Assembly: GCF_003030345.1 (NCBI RefSeq)
Contig: NZ_CP028158.1
Coordinates: 2,542,001-2,606,000, forward strand
DNA from: Plantactinospora sp. BC1
GTDB taxonomy: Bacteria; Actinomycetota; Actinomycetes; Mycobacteriales; Micromonosporaceae
Direction: 5' to 3'
Length of the DNA: 64,000 bases
In this document: positions 24,629 through 33,224 of the stretch, in pieces
Layout of the letters: every line of letters starts with the position of its first letter
How positions within the stretch are numbered: the first letter of the stretch is position 1
Translations under genes and position numbers: made by a program
The notes under the pieces: model-generated
What the model was told of the DNA's origin: nothing
Seen by the model: only the letters and a program-made list of their open reading frames with translations
Database searches by the model: none

Positions 24629-25554
24629 GCGAGCACCACGGACCGGCGCAGGTGCCGGGGCGCGTCCGGGTCGAGGCCGCGCCCCTCGGCCAGGGCGACC
24701 GCGAAGCGCTGGGCCAGGATCAGGTCGGCCATCGGGTCCAGCGGCGGCCGGCCCGCCGCCCAGCCGCCGATCACGGCGTGCACGTTGCTGGTCCGGCTGT
24801 GCACGAACGCCGCCCCGGTGGCCGCGATGTCCTCGGCCAGCCCGTCGGGGACCTCGCCGAACGCCCAGACCAGCCGGCCCGGTCCGGCGATCGAGATCGG
24901 GCCGTGCCGGTAGTCCATCGCCGGGTACGCCTCGGCCCAGGCACCGGCCGCCTCGCGGCACTTGAGCGCCGCCTCGTGGGCGATCCCGACCGTCCAGCCC
25001 CGGCCGAGGAAGGTGATCTGCTCGACCCGGGCGGGGTCGAACGGCAGCGGGGCGCGTACCGCGACCTCGGCGTCGGCGGCCAGCGCGGTGATGCCGGTGC
25101 CGAGGTGGGCCCGGAGCAGGGCCAGGGCGCTGGTGGCGAACCGGGTCTGCACCACGGAGCGCTCATCGGCGAAGGGCAGCGCGATGCTCTGCTCGGCGAG
25201 TTCCGTGGCCGGGGAGTCCGGATCTCCGACGATCACGGTGCTCGGCCGGCGCCCGCGCAGCGCGGCGAGGACGTCCAGCACCTCGGTGGTGGTGCCGGAG
25301 CGGGTGATCGCCAGGACCCGGTCGTACCGGCGGTCGAGCGGGAACTCGGAGGCCTGGAAGGCGTCGGTCTCGCCGTGTCCGGCGCGCTCGCGCAGGCTGG
25401 CGTAGGCCATCGCCATGAACCAGGAGGTGCCGCAGCCGACCACGGCGACCCGTTCGCCGGGCCGGGGCAGTGCGGCGGTCGAGTCGGCGGCCTGGGTGGC
25501 GGCCTGTCGCCAGCACTCGGGTTGGCTGGCGATCTCCGCGTCGACGTGGCCCAT
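24625..25554 (-). CDS. SIS-domain sugar isomerase/deaminase (GlmS/AgaS-like)
   Basis: A 309-residue protein with two SIS domains: VAVVGCGTSWFMAMAYASLRE (37-57) and AITRSGTTTEVLDVLAAL form the first sugar-phosphate site, and FLGRGWTVGIAHEAALKCREA then AMDYRHGP the second. The pattern matches the isomerase half of GlmS and stand-alone AgaS/FrlB-type proteins without the glutaminase domain. In this operon it would deaminate or isomerise GlcN-6-P or GalN-6-P made by NagA. It is the first gene, divergent from the DeoR regulator. Confidence 0.87.
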   Translation of the reverse strand: MGHVDAEIASQPECWRQAATQAADSTAALPRPGERVAVVGCGTSWFMAMAYASLRERAGHGETDAFQASEFPLDRRYDRVLAITRSGTTTEVLDVLAALRGRRPSTVIVGDPDSPATELAEQSIALPFADERSVVQTRFATSALALLRAHLGTGITALAADAEVAVRAPLPFDPARVEQITFLGRGWTVGIAHEAALKCREAAGAWAEAYPAMDYRHGPISIAGPGRLVWAFGEVPDGLAEDIAATGAAFVHSRTSNVHAVIGGWAAGRPPLDPMADLILAQRFAVALAEGRGLDPDAPRHLRRSVVLA

Positions 25555-25642
25555 CGCAGCTCCTCGCGGGCGGGAGACCGCACCGGCGGGGCGGCGCCAT
25601 GTGACGGCGGACCGGCCTGCGCAATACGGCTCGGTTTGACGA

Positions 25643-25670
25643 TCTTTCGCGCGTCATTCTGCGCGAAAGA
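25643..25670. promoter_or_regulatory. Inverted-repeat operator TCTTTCGCGC-N8-GCGCGAAAGA
   Basis: Perfect 10-bp arms (25643-25652, 25661-25670) separated by 8 bp lie between the divergent amino-sugar operon and its DeoR-type regulator. Further copies of the half-site occur at 25697-25704 (TTTGCGCA) and 25728-25735 (TTTCGCGC), the latter inside the regulator promoter. This fits cooperative binding by an autoregulated DeoR repressor. Confidence 0.6.
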
Positions 25671-25714
25671 CATCGGTCGTGGCAACCGCGCGCAGCTTTG
25701 CGCAGAACAAAGTT

Positions 25715-25743
25715 TTGCGGCTGCGCGTTTCGCGCACTATTGT
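25715..25743 (+). promoter_or_regulatory. Promoter of the DeoR-type regulator
   Basis: TTGCGG (25715-25720) and TATTGT (25738-25743) are separated by 17 bp, giving a transcription start near 25750 and a leader of about 29 nt that contains the GGAGG ribosome site. A TTTCGCGC operator half-site sits in the spacer. Confidence 0.5.
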
Positions 25744-25778
25744 GCACGGAATCTCCGCGACGAAGCTGGAGGCCCGAG

Positions 25779-26564
25779 GTGGACCGCTATGCGAGATGGA
25801 ACGCGCTGCTCGAACTGCTGACCGACACCGGTCGGGTCAGCGTGGAGGACGCCGCCGCCCGGCTGGACGTCTCGCAGGCGACCATCCGGCGTGACTTCGA
25901 CCAGCTCGCCCAACAGCAGATGATCACGCGTACCCGGGGTGGGGCGGTCGCCAACGGCGTCTCGTACGACCTCCCGCTGCGCTACAAGACCGCCAAGCAC
26001 TCGGCCGAGAAGCAGCGGATCGGCGCCGCCGCCGCAGCCCTGGTCGCCCCGGGCATGGTGGTCGGGCTCAACGGCGGTACCACCACCACCGAGGTGGCCC
26101 GGGGGCTGGCCGTACGGCCGGACCTGAACAGCAGCGCCGACGGTGCCCAGTTGACCGTGGTGACCAACGCGCTGAACATCGCCAACGAGCTGCTGGTCCG
26201 GTCCAGGATGAAGATCGTGGTGGCCGGCGGGGTGGTCCGGCCGCAGTCCTTCGAGCTGGTCGGCCCGCTCGGCGGCGCGCTGCTCCGCGAGGTCACCCTG
26301 GACGTGGCGCTGCTCGGGGTTGACGCCATCGACGTGCAGCTCGGCGCGGCGGCGCACCACGAGGGCGAGGCGTCGATGAACAACCTGATGGTGGCCCGGG
26401 CCAAGCGGGTCGTGATCATCGCCGACTCGTCCAAGCTGGGCGGGCACGCCTTCGCCCGGATCTGCCCGATCGAGCGGGTCGAGACCCTGGTCACCGACTC
26501 CGGCGCCGACCCGGCGACCCTCCAGGCGTTCCGGGACGCGGGCGTCAACGTCGTCTGCGCGTGA
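25779..26564 (+). CDS. DeoR/GlpR-family transcriptional repressor
   Basis: A 261-residue protein. Residues 5-58 are the DeoR winged helix (ARWNALLELLTDTGRVSVED, ARLDVSQATIRRDFDQL). The C-terminal DeoRC domain has GMVVGLNGGTTTTEVARGL and VTNALNIANEL, the phosphosugar-binding ISOCOT fold. GTG 25779 with GGAGG 6 bp upstream is chosen; a longer frame from 25698 would start upstream of the predicted promoter. It is divergent from the SIS-ROK-nagA operon and likely represses it until an amino-sugar phosphate binds. Confidence 0.9.
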   Translation: MDRYARWNALLELLTDTGRVSVEDAAARLDVSQATIRRDFDQLAQQQMITRTRGGAVANGVSYDLPLRYKTAKHSAEKQRIGAAAAALVAPGMVVGLNGGTTTTEVARGLAVRPDLNSSADGAQLTVVTNALNIANELLVRSRMKIVVAGGVVRPQSFELVGPLGGALLREVTLDVALLGVDAIDVQLGAAAHHEGEASMNNLMVARAKRVVIIADSSKLGGHAFARICPIERVETLVTDSGADPATLQAFRDAGVNVVCA

Positions 26565-26595
26565 CCCATCGAGGCGGTACCGCTCTTCCGGCCGC

Positions 26596-26625
26596 TTGAC
26601 ACGGTACGGCTAATCTCATTAGCTA
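26596..26625 (+). promoter_or_regulatory. Promoter giving a likely leaderless transcript
   Basis: TTGACA (26596-26601) is followed after 17-18 bp by TTAGCT/TAGCTA (26619-26625). Transcription would start at about 26632, at the ATG 26633 itself, and no Shine-Dalgarno sequence is present. Leaderless mRNAs are frequent in actinobacteria. Confidence 0.55.
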
Positions 26626-26630
26626 GTGAG
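26615..26630. promoter_or_regulatory. 16-bp near-palindrome over the -10 box
   Basis: CTCATTAGCTAGTGAG is palindromic except for one mismatched pair and covers the -10 region and start point of the gene at 26633. This position is typical for a TetR- or MarR-type repressor operator; the regulator is not adjacent. Confidence 0.5.
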
Positions 26631-26632
26631 CT

Positions 26633-27304
26633 ATGAAGCATCCTAATGCTGTCGTACCCCCGGCGCCGGCCGCCGTCCGTACCCGGGCCGGTGCGGTTCT
26701 GTTCGCCGCCACCGGCGTGCTCTTCGTCCTCTATCCGGCCAGCCGGCCCTGGGACGACGAGTCCACCCCCGCCGGGGCGATCGCGGCGATGGGTTCCGCC
26801 GCCTGGGTCGCCTCGCACCTGTTCGCCATGATCGGCTTCATCCTGCTGCCGCTCGGGCTCCTCGCGCTGCGCCGGGCGGTCGACGGCACTCCGGGCGCCC
26901 GGCCCGCCGTCGCCGCGCTGCTGACCGGGTGGGTCGGCGCCGGGCTGGTCCTGCCGTACTACGGCGCCGAGGACTTCGGCCTGCACGCCCTCGCCCGGGC
27001 AGCCGCCGACGGTCAGCGGTTCGACCTGCTCGCCGTGGTCGAGGCCGTACGCTTCGGCCCGGCCGCGAGCACCACCTTCGTGATCGGACTGCTCGCCCTG
27101 GGCGTCGGCGCGGTGCTGGCCGCGATCGCGGTCTGGCGGTCGGGCAGGCTGACCCGGTACGGCGGGATCCCGTTCGCGCTGGGCTTCGCCCTCTTCCTGC
27201 CGCAGTTCTTCACCCCCGCCGAGGTACGGATCGCGCACGGCGTACTCGTCGGGATCGGCTCGGCCTGGCTGGCCTGGGAGCTGTGGCGGGCGGAGACCCG
27301 GTAG
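26633..27304 (+). CDS. Hypothetical polytopic membrane protein
   Basis: A 223-residue protein with six or seven hydrophobic helices (for example GAVLFAATGVLFVLYPASRP, HLFAMIGFILLPLGLLALRR, TTFVIGLLALGVGAVLAAIAV). It has no catalytic motif and no recognised family. It stands alone behind a near-consensus promoter with a palindromic operator, so its expression is probably tightly repressed under standard conditions. Confidence 0.75.
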   Translation: MKHPNAVVPPAPAAVRTRAGAVLFAATGVLFVLYPASRPWDDESTPAGAIAAMGSAAWVASHLFAMIGFILLPLGLLALRRAVDGTPGARPAVAALLTGWVGAGLVLPYYGAEDFGLHALARAAADGQRFDLLAVVEAVRFGPAASTTFVIGLLALGVGAVLAAIAVWRSGRLTRYGGIPFALGFALFLPQFFTPAEVRIAHGVLVGIGSAWLAWELWRAETR

Positions 27305-27366
27305 GCCGGACGACTCAGCCGGACGACTCAGCCGCACGACGTCGCCAGATTCAGCCGGACGACTCA
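27305..27366. repeat. 13-bp direct repeats (GCCGGACGACTCA)
   Basis: Exact copies lie at 27305-27317, 27318-27330 and 27354-27366, with a degenerate copy between. They immediately follow the stop of the membrane protein gene. No function is evident. Confidence 0.7.
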
Positions 27367-27481
27367 GTCGAAGGGTGGGCCGGGAGGGCGGCTCCGACCA
27401 CCAACGGGCGATGTGGACGAACCCGGCATCGCCGTACGGTCGGCTCGGCCAATCCGGGTGAGCGAGGGTGAGGTGTTTCCG

Positions 27482-27997
27482 ATGACCGGAGACGACGACC
27501 GGCGGCGGTTCCTGCGGCGTGCCGCCGGTGCCGGTGCGATGGCGATCGGCGCGGCGGTGACCGCGAGCGGGGTGGCGGTGGGCGCGGGCGGGGCTGCCGA
27601 GGCGTCCGCATCCGGGCGTCGCGGGCCGGACAGCCCGGTCGCGGGTACCTGGCGTGGTGTCGTCACGCTCCCGCACGAGCAGGAGGTGGCACTCTTCACC
27701 TTTCTGCCGGGCGGCTTCTTCCTCTCCTTCGCCCAGGGGATCCACATCGCCACCGGGCGCTGGGAGGCCACCGGGCGGCGTACCGTCACGTTCACCCTCT
27801 GGCAGGTGCTGCCCGAGGACCTGAAGGGGATGCCGCCGCGCTACAACGGCGAGGTCCGGGCGCTGCACCACGCCGAGGTACGCGGTGACACGCTGACCAG
27901 CCGGGGCAGCTACCGGGCCCTCGACATCGACGGCAACGAGCTCGGCCGGGGGCCGGTGACCGCCCGGGCCACCCGCTTCGACATCAGCACCTTCTGA
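27482..27997 (+). CDS. Tat-exported hypothetical protein
   Basis: A 171-residue protein. DDRRRFLRRAAGAGAMAIGAAVTASG is a twin-arginine-type signal with RR and a hydrophobic core (first 20 of these at residues 4-23), ending near residue 42 at an Ala-rich cleavage region. The mature part starts SPVAGTWRGVVTLPHEQEVALF and is beta-rich, with repeated GTW/GRW turns resembling small secreted lipocalin-like domains (compare YVLFTFLPGGFF-type strands), but no family is certain. ATG 27482 has GTGAGG upstream; the longer frame from 27413 would bury the signal. Confidence 0.78.
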   Translation: MTGDDDRRRFLRRAAGAGAMAIGAAVTASGVAVGAGGAAEASASGRRGPDSPVAGTWRGVVTLPHEQEVALFTFLPGGFFLSFAQGIHIATGRWEATGRRTVTFTLWQVLPEDLKGMPPRYNGEVRALHHAEVRGDTLTSRGSYRALDIDGNELGRGPVTARATRFDISTF

Positions 27998-28030
27998 CCG
28001 GACGCACCCCGACCGGACGCACCGGCCGGT

Positions 28031-28681
28031 TCAGCGGACCAGGCCGGCGCGGTGCGCCAGGATCGCCGCCTGCACCCGGTTGCTGAGCTGGAGCTTGGCG
28101 AGGAGCCGACTCACGTGGCTCTTCACGGTGGCCTCGCTGAGGTGGAGCCGCCGGCCGATGTCGCTGTTGGTCAGTCCCTCGCCGAGCGCGACCAGTACCT
28201 CCCGCTCCTTGCCGGTCAGCACGTCGAGCCGGCGGAGGGCGTGCTGGCGGCCAGGGTCGGCCGGCTCGGCGAACCGGTGCAGCAACCTGCGGGTGACCTG
28301 CGGCGAGAGCATCGCGTCACCGGCGGCGGCACTGCGGACCGCGGCGGCCATCTGGTCGGCGGTGGCGTCCTTGAGCAGGAAGCCGACCGCGCCGTGCCGG
28401 AGCGCCGTCGCCACGTACTCGTCGAGGTCGAAGGTGGTCAGCACGACCACCTTCGGCGGCACCGCGAACCGGGCCAGCGCGGCGGTCGCGTCGAGCCCGT
28501 CGGCGCGGGGCATCCGGATGTCCATCAGTACGACGTCGGGGCGCAGGTCGCGCGCCTGGCGTACCGCCTCGTCCCCGTCGCCGGCCTCGCCGACCACCTC
28601 GATGTCGTCGTAGGCGTCCATGATGGTCCGGAGCATCGCCCGGACCATCCACTCGTCGTCCACCACCAGCAGCCGGATCAC
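28031..28681 (-). CDS. NarL/LuxR-type response regulator
   Basis: A 216-residue protein. The receiver domain has the DDE acidic pocket (8-10), phosphoacceptor D54 in VLMDIRMP, and T/K switch residues (VVLTTFD, LLKDAT). The C-terminal LuxR helix-turn-helix (LTGKEREVLVALGEGLTNSD, then IGRRLHLSEATVKSHVSRLL) binds DNA. The GTG start overlaps the histidine kinase stop (GTGA), so the two are made together as a two-component system. The stimulus is unknown. Confidence 0.93.
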   Translation of the reverse strand: MIRLLVVDDEWMVRAMLRTIMDAYDDIEVVGEAGDGDEAVRQARDLRPDVVLMDIRMPRADGLDATAALARFAVPPKVVVLTTFDLDEYVATALRHGAVGFLLKDATADQMAAAVRSAAAGDAMLSPQVTRRLLHRFAEPADPGRQHALRRLDVLTGKEREVLVALGEGLTNSDIGRRLHLSEATVKSHVSRLLAKLQLSNRVQAAILAHRAGLVR

Positions 28682-29826
28682 GCGCTGCCCTCCAGATGTG
28701 CCGCCAGGTCCGGGCCGGGCAGCGGCAGCCGGGCCGAGACCTCGAAGCCGCCGTCGGCGAGTCGACGGGTCTCCAGGGTGCCGCCGACCAGCCGGACGCG
28801 TTCGGCGATGCCGAGCAGCCCGTGCCCGCCGCCCGGCGCCACGGCCGGCGCGCTGGTGCCGCCGTCGTCCCGGACCACCAGCCAGAGTCCGTCGTCGTCC
28901 GAGCCGAGCGCCACCGTGGTGCGGGCGTCGTACGCGTGCTTGTGCACGTTGGTCAGCGCCTCCTGCACCACCCGGTAGACCGCGTGCTGCACCAGGGCCG
29001 GGGCGGTGAGCCCGGCCTCGACGCGGAGTTCGACCGCGTGCCCGAGCGCCCGGGACGCGGCCACCAACTCGGCCAGGTCGTCGAGGCCGGGCTGCGGGTG
29101 CAGCGGCACGGCGGCGCCGTCCCGCAGCACGCCGACCAGGGTACGCAGCTCGGCCAGCGCCTCCCGGCCGATGCCCTGGATCCGGCCGGCGATGCGCACC
29201 GCGTCCCGCCCCTGCGCCGACTCCAGCGCGGTGGCGTGCAGCACCATCAGCGCCACCCGGTGGGTGACCACGTCGTGCATGTCCCGGGCGATCTGGGCCC
29301 GCTCCTCGGCCCGGGCCTGGTCGATCCGGAGCCGCTCCTCCCGCTCGTTGCGCCGGGCGCGTTCCTCCAGGTTCGCCAGCACCTCCCGCCGGGACGACAG
29401 GTAGAGCCCGACCAGCACCGGCAGGATGCAGAGCGCGACGCTGAGCGGGGCGCCCGCGTCGCCGCCGTTGGACCGCCAGATCGGCCAGGCCACCGCGGCC
29501 ACCATGACGGCGGTGAGCGCGACCCGCAGCCGGGCCGAGCGGAGGTGGGCGCCGAGGGAGTACTGCGCCAGAATCGTCGCCGGGTACGCCCCGACGACGG
29601 TCCAGCAGAGCAGCGCGGAGGCGTACAGCAGCAGGGGGCGGTCGCGCCGGACCAGTACGGCGAGCCCGGTGAGCACTCCGAGGGTCGCGTTGACGGCCAG
29701 CGGGGCGCGGTGGTCGACGATCGGGGAGCCCTCGAACAGCCCGGACTGGAACCCGTCCCAGACGCCGGCCAGTACGCAGACCGAGGCGAAGAGCAGGTCC
29801 ACGGCGCGACGCTGGCGGGGACCCAT
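28678..29826 (-). CDS. Sensor histidine kinase (NarL-partner type, HisKA_3)
   Basis: A 382-residue protein. Four or five N-terminal membrane helices (residues 8-150) are followed by a coiled linker (LEERARRNEREERLRIDQAR), the HisKA_3 phosphorylation site (RDMHDVVTH, His at the centre) and an HATPase domain (VVQEALTNVHKHA as the N box, GGGHGLLGIAERV as the G box). It phosphorylates the overlapping response regulator. ATG 29826 is chosen because the longer frame adds 74 residues of disordered sequence before the first membrane helix. Confidence 0.9.
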   Translation of the reverse strand: MGPRQRRAVDLLFASVCVLAGVWDGFQSGLFEGSPIVDHRAPLAVNATLGVLTGLAVLVRRDRPLLLYASALLCWTVVGAYPATILAQYSLGAHLRSARLRVALTAVMVAAVAWPIWRSNGGDAGAPLSVALCILPVLVGLYLSSRREVLANLEERARRNEREERLRIDQARAEERAQIARDMHDVVTHRVALMVLHATALESAQGRDAVRIAGRIQGIGREALAELRTLVGVLRDGAAVPLHPQPGLDDLAELVAASRALGHAVELRVEAGLTAPALVQHAVYRVVQEALTNVHKHAYDARTTVALGSDDDGLWLVVRDDGGTSAPAVAPGGGHGLLGIAERVRLVGGTLETRRLADGGFEVSARLPLPGPDLAAHLEGSA

Positions 29827-29980
29827 GCCGGGGAAGTCTATGCAGCTCTGCTGCGGTGCGCCTCGGCCGTTGGATTCATCCGTTGGTAGCACTCGGCGGT
29901 CGGACCGGGCGACCATCGGCCGGCGAGGTGACTCATCTCGGCCGATGGCGGCCGGCTCCGCCGTACCTAGCGTCGGGGGC

Positions 29981-30868
29981 ATGTCTCTCGATATCCGACC
30001 CGAGTCCACCGGCCCCGCCTCCGGCCGGTCCCGGCCGGCACCGGTCACCGTGCTGCACTGGGTCTTCGCCGGTTTCGCCGTACTGACCGTCGGGTCGCTG
30101 CTCGGCGGCTCCGACGTCGCCGTGCTCCGGGCGGCGGCCCTGGTCGGCTATCCGGTGGCGGCGCTGCTGTCGGTGGCCGCCGCGCTGCGGGGACCGGAGC
30201 GGGGTCGCCGGGTCACCATCGTGCTGCACCTGGTGATGGCGTTGGCGCAGTTCGTCTTCGGCATCCCGGCCCCGGTCGCGCTGCTCGGCATCCCGCTGTC
30301 GCTGACGATCCTGGCGGTGAGCCGGCCGAGGTTTCCCCGGATGTCGCCCCGGACCCGGAAGGTCTGGCTGGTCCTGCACGTCGGCTTCAGCGTCGGCTGG
30401 CTCGGCGTGGCGCTCACGATGACCGTACTGGCGATCGTCGGCAGCGCCGCCGACTCGCACGCGCTCCGGCACGGCGCGTACGAGGTGCTGCACGTCGTCG
30501 ACCTGGCGGCGGCGATCCCGTCGATGTTCCTCGCCATCATCACCGGCCTGGTGGTCTCGCTCGGTACGAAGTGGGGTCTGGTCCGGCACTGGTGGGTGCT
30601 GGTCAAGTTCGCCATCTCGGTGAGCATCCCGCTGGTCGCCGGGACGGTGGAGAGTGCGCTCGCCGACGAGTTGGCGCTGCGTACGGTCGATCCGGCCGCC
30701 GTGCCGGGGTCCACCGGGGTGGCCCTGACGGCGTGTCTGGCCGCGTTCACGGTCGCGCTCTGGGTGGCCACCATCCTCTCCGTACTGAAGCCGTGGCCGC
30801 GTACCCGGTGGGGGCGGTCGGCGGATGCCCGGGAGCGGGCGGCGCGCCGGCAGGGAGCACTTCTCTGA
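29981..30868 (+). CDS. Polytopic membrane protein with DUF2269-like part
   Basis: A 295-residue protein with about eight membrane helices. The second half (RKVWLVLHVGFSVGWLGVAL, DLAAAIPSMFLAIITGLVVS, LVRHWWVLVKFAISVSI) resembles DUF2269-type integral membrane proteins that carry conserved His residues in helices. The function is unknown. ATG 29981 follows GGGGG. It is divergent from the histidine kinase gene, 154 bp away, and could be a target of that system. Confidence 0.72.
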   Translation: MSLDIRPESTGPASGRSRPAPVTVLHWVFAGFAVLTVGSLLGGSDVAVLRAAALVGYPVAALLSVAAALRGPERGRRVTIVLHLVMALAQFVFGIPAPVALLGIPLSLTILAVSRPRFPRMSPRTRKVWLVLHVGFSVGWLGVALTMTVLAIVGSAADSHALRHGAYEVLHVVDLAAAIPSMFLAIITGLVVSLGTKWGLVRHWWVLVKFAISVSIPLVAGTVESALADELALRTVDPAAVPGSTGVALTACLAAFTVALWVATILSVLKPWPRTRWGRSADARERAARRQGALL

Positions 30869-30873
30869 CCGAA

Positions 30874-30898
30874 GTAGCGTGTATAGCGCGGTAGCGTG
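30874..30898. repeat. GTAGCGTG direct repeat before ABC operon
   Basis: GTAGCGTG occurs at 30874-30881 and 30891-30898, 17 bp apart centre to centre, in the 98-bp leader region of the ABC transporter operon. The spacing places both on nearly the same helix face over 1.6 turns; it may be a regulator site. Confidence 0.3.
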
Positions 30899-30966
30899 CA
30901 AAGCGATGGTACGGTGTCGGTCGTTACCGGACGTGAGTGATGCCGGACACGACCAGAGAGGCCGAA

Positions 30967-31980
30967 ATGGCTGCCGTACTGGAGATCGAAGGTCTGCGCA
31001 AGACCTACCGGAGCAGACGTCGGGGCACCCGGCAGGCGTTGGACGGCTTCGACATGCGGGTCGAGGCCGGCCAGGTGCACGGGTTCCTCGGCCCCAACGG
31101 TTCGGGCAAGACGACCACGCTGCGTACGCTGCTCGGGCTGATCCGGCCCAACGGCGGCCGGATGGCGATCCTCGGCCAGGAGGTGCCGGCGGCGCTGCCC
31201 TCGGTCGCCGGCCGGGTCGGCGCGATCGTCGAGAGTCCGCAGTTCTTTCCGCACTTCTCCGCCCGGGACACCCTCTCGCTGCTGGCCGGGGCCGGCGGCG
31301 TGCCGCAGACCCGGGTGATGGAGGTGTTGGAGCTGGTCGGGCTGCGGGAGCGGGCCAAGGACCGGGTCAAGACCTACTCGCTGGGCATGAAGCAGCGGCT
31401 CGCGGTCGCCTCCGCCCTGCTGAAGAACCCGAAGCTGCTGATCCTCGACGAGCCGGCCAACGGGCTCGACCCGGGCGGCATCCGGGAGATGCGCAGCCTG
31501 ATGCGCGACCTCGCCGCCTCCGGCATGACCGTGGTGGTCTCCAGTCACATCCTCGGCGAGGTGCAGCTGATCTGCGACTCCGTCACCATCATCTCGCTGG
31601 GCCGCCGGGTCGCCGCCGGCCCGGTCGCCGAGGTGCTGGCCGAGCACTCCGGCGGCGGGCTGCGGGTCCGGCTGGAGGCGGTGACCGACCTGCCGGCCGC
31701 CGTCGACGTGCTGCGCCGGAGTGGCGCGCGGGTCACCCCGCACGACGACCACCTGCTGGTGTACGAGGTGGACAAGCCGGCCACCGTCACCCGTACCCTC
31801 GCCGCCGCCGACCTCTACGTCAGCGAACTGGCTCCGATCACCGTCGACCTGGAGAGCGTCTTCCTGGAGTTGACCGCCACCGCGCCGGTGCCGGGTCAGC
31901 ACCGCCAGGTCGACCAGTCCGTGGTGGTCGACGGCACCGCCGGGACCGACTCCCGGGCGAACGGGGGGTGGGGAGTGTGA
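30967..31980 (+). CDS. ABC transporter ATP-binding protein (BcrA/DrrA type)
   Basis: A 337-residue ATPase. FLGPNGSGKTTTLRTLLGL is Walker A, YSLGMKQRLAVASALL the ABC signature with degenerate LSGGQ (YSLGMKQR, as in BcrA-type exporters), LLILDEPANGLDP Walker B, and VVVSSHILGEV the H-loop. The C-terminal ~110 residues form the accessory domain seen in drug and lantibiotic exporters, with a Gly-rich tail. Start ATG 30967 after AGAGAGG. The partner permease overlaps by GTGA. Together they likely export a peptide or lipid-active compound. Confidence 0.92.
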   Translation: MAAVLEIEGLRKTYRSRRRGTRQALDGFDMRVEAGQVHGFLGPNGSGKTTTLRTLLGLIRPNGGRMAILGQEVPAALPSVAGRVGAIVESPQFFPHFSARDTLSLLAGAGGVPQTRVMEVLELVGLRERAKDRVKTYSLGMKQRLAVASALLKNPKLLILDEPANGLDPGGIREMRSLMRDLAASGMTVVVSSHILGEVQLICDSVTIISLGRRVAAGPVAEVLAEHSGGGLRVRLEAVTDLPAAVDVLRRSGARVTPHDDHLLVYEVDKPATVTRTLAAADLYVSELAPITVDLESVFLELTATAPVPGQHRQVDQSVVVDGTAGTDSRANGGWGV

Positions 31981-32993
31981 ACCTCTACACCACGGAACTG
32001 CGCCGGCTCGCCAAGCGGCGGTTCGTCCGCTACCTGACCCTGGCCGGGCTGCTGGTGCTGGTCGCCGTCGCGGTCGGGATGTTCTTCACCAACCAGAAGA
32101 TCGGCCCGACCCAGGTCGCCGCGGCGGAACGCGCGGCGGACCGGGACTACCAGCAGAACGTCGCGATGACCGAGCAGTACCGGGAGAACTGCGAGCGGGC
32201 GAAGGCGGCCGGTACCGCCGCCAAGGAGGGCTTCCCGGAGGACTGCGCGAGCATCCAGCCGCCGCCCCGGGAGGCGTTCCAGGGCGACTGGCACCTGCCG
32301 GCCACCTTCGACTTCCGTGAGGAGTTCGCCGCCACCATCACCACGCTCACCGCCGTACTCGCGCTGGTGGCGTTCGTCGGGGGCGCCTCGTTCGTGGGCG
32401 CCGAGTGGAGTACCGGCGGGATGATGAACCTGCTGCTCTGGCGACCGCAGCGGATCCGGGTACTCCTCACCAAGCTGGCCGCGCTGCTCTCCGCGCTGTT
32501 CGGCGTGACCGTGCTGGCCGGCGCACTCTGGACGGCGGCGTTCTGGGCGACCGGCAGCTTCCGGGGCAGCACCTCCGGGATGACCCCCGGGACCTGGGAG
32601 TCGTTCGGGCTGACCGGGCTGCGCGGGCTCACCCTGATCCTGGTGGCCGGGGTGCTCGGCTTCGGCCTGGCCTCGCTCGGCCGGCACACCGCGCTGGCGC
32701 TCGGCGGGGTGCTCGGGGTGATGGTGGTCGGGCAGTTCGGCCTCGGCGTCGTACTCGCGATGGCCCAGGTCAGGTTCATCGAGAGCTGGCTGCTGCCGAC
32801 GTACCTGCTGGCCTGGATGGACAAGAAGGTCACGCTGAAGAACTGGGACGCCTGCCAGGCGTCGTTCAGCGGCGAGTGTGAACCGCTGACCAAGGACATC
32901 ACCTGGCAGAACTCGTCGGTGCTGCTCGCCGTCGGGCTGCTGGTCGTGCTCGGCGGGGCGATCTGGTCGATGCGGCGGCGGGACATCACCTGA
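31977..32993 (+). CDS. ABC transporter permease
   Basis: A 338-residue protein starting at GTG 31977. One helix near the N-terminus (LTLAGLLVLVAVAVGMFF) precedes a ~90-residue extracytoplasmic loop with two Cys (CERAKA, DCASIQ), then five more helices including TLTAVLALVAFVGGASFVGAEW. The GAEWSTGGMMNLLLWRP stretch is typical of ABC-2 type permeases paired with BcrA-like ATPases. A second Cys pair (WDACQASFSGECE) lies in another extracytoplasmic loop and could form disulfides. Confidence 0.9.
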   Translation: MNLYTTELRRLAKRRFVRYLTLAGLLVLVAVAVGMFFTNQKIGPTQVAAAERAADRDYQQNVAMTEQYRENCERAKAAGTAAKEGFPEDCASIQPPPREAFQGDWHLPATFDFREEFAATITTLTAVLALVAFVGGASFVGAEWSTGGMMNLLLWRPQRIRVLLTKLAALLSALFGVTVLAGALWTAAFWATGSFRGSTSGMTPGTWESFGLTGLRGLTLILVAGVLGFGLASLGRHTALALGGVLGVMVVGQFGLGVVLAMAQVRFIESWLLPTYLLAWMDKKVTLKNWDACQASFSGECEPLTKDITWQNSSVLLAVGLLVVLGGAIWSMRRRDIT

Positions 32994-33031
32994 CCCGGCA
33001 CGGCGGCGGGTGACGGGGGTCGGGGGCGGCG

Positions 33032-33052
33032 GCCGGGGGCGCCGCCCCCGGC
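33032..33052 (+). terminator. Hairpin after ABC permease gene
   Basis: An 8-bp GC stem (33032-33039 with 33045-33052) and 5-nt loop lie about 40 bp after the permease stop. No T-run follows. Confidence 0.5.
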
Positions 33053-33224
33053 GGCCCGCCCTCGAAAGGGGTGTCGAACAGCGGTGCGGCGCTGCGGCCG
33101 GGGGCCGGTCGGGGGCCGGTCGGGGGTGACGGTTGTCGCCCGTGCCGACCGGTGCGGTCCCGGCCGGGCGTCGGTAGGCTGGTGAGCCCCAGGTCGTGCC
33201 CTGTTCTACCCCCGGAGGAGCGCC

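Noticed and set aside
25555-25780. DasR (GlcNAc repressor) binding site in the amino-sugar promoter
   Set aside because: No sequence close to the TGGTCTAGACCA-type consensus was found; the repeats present are of a different type.
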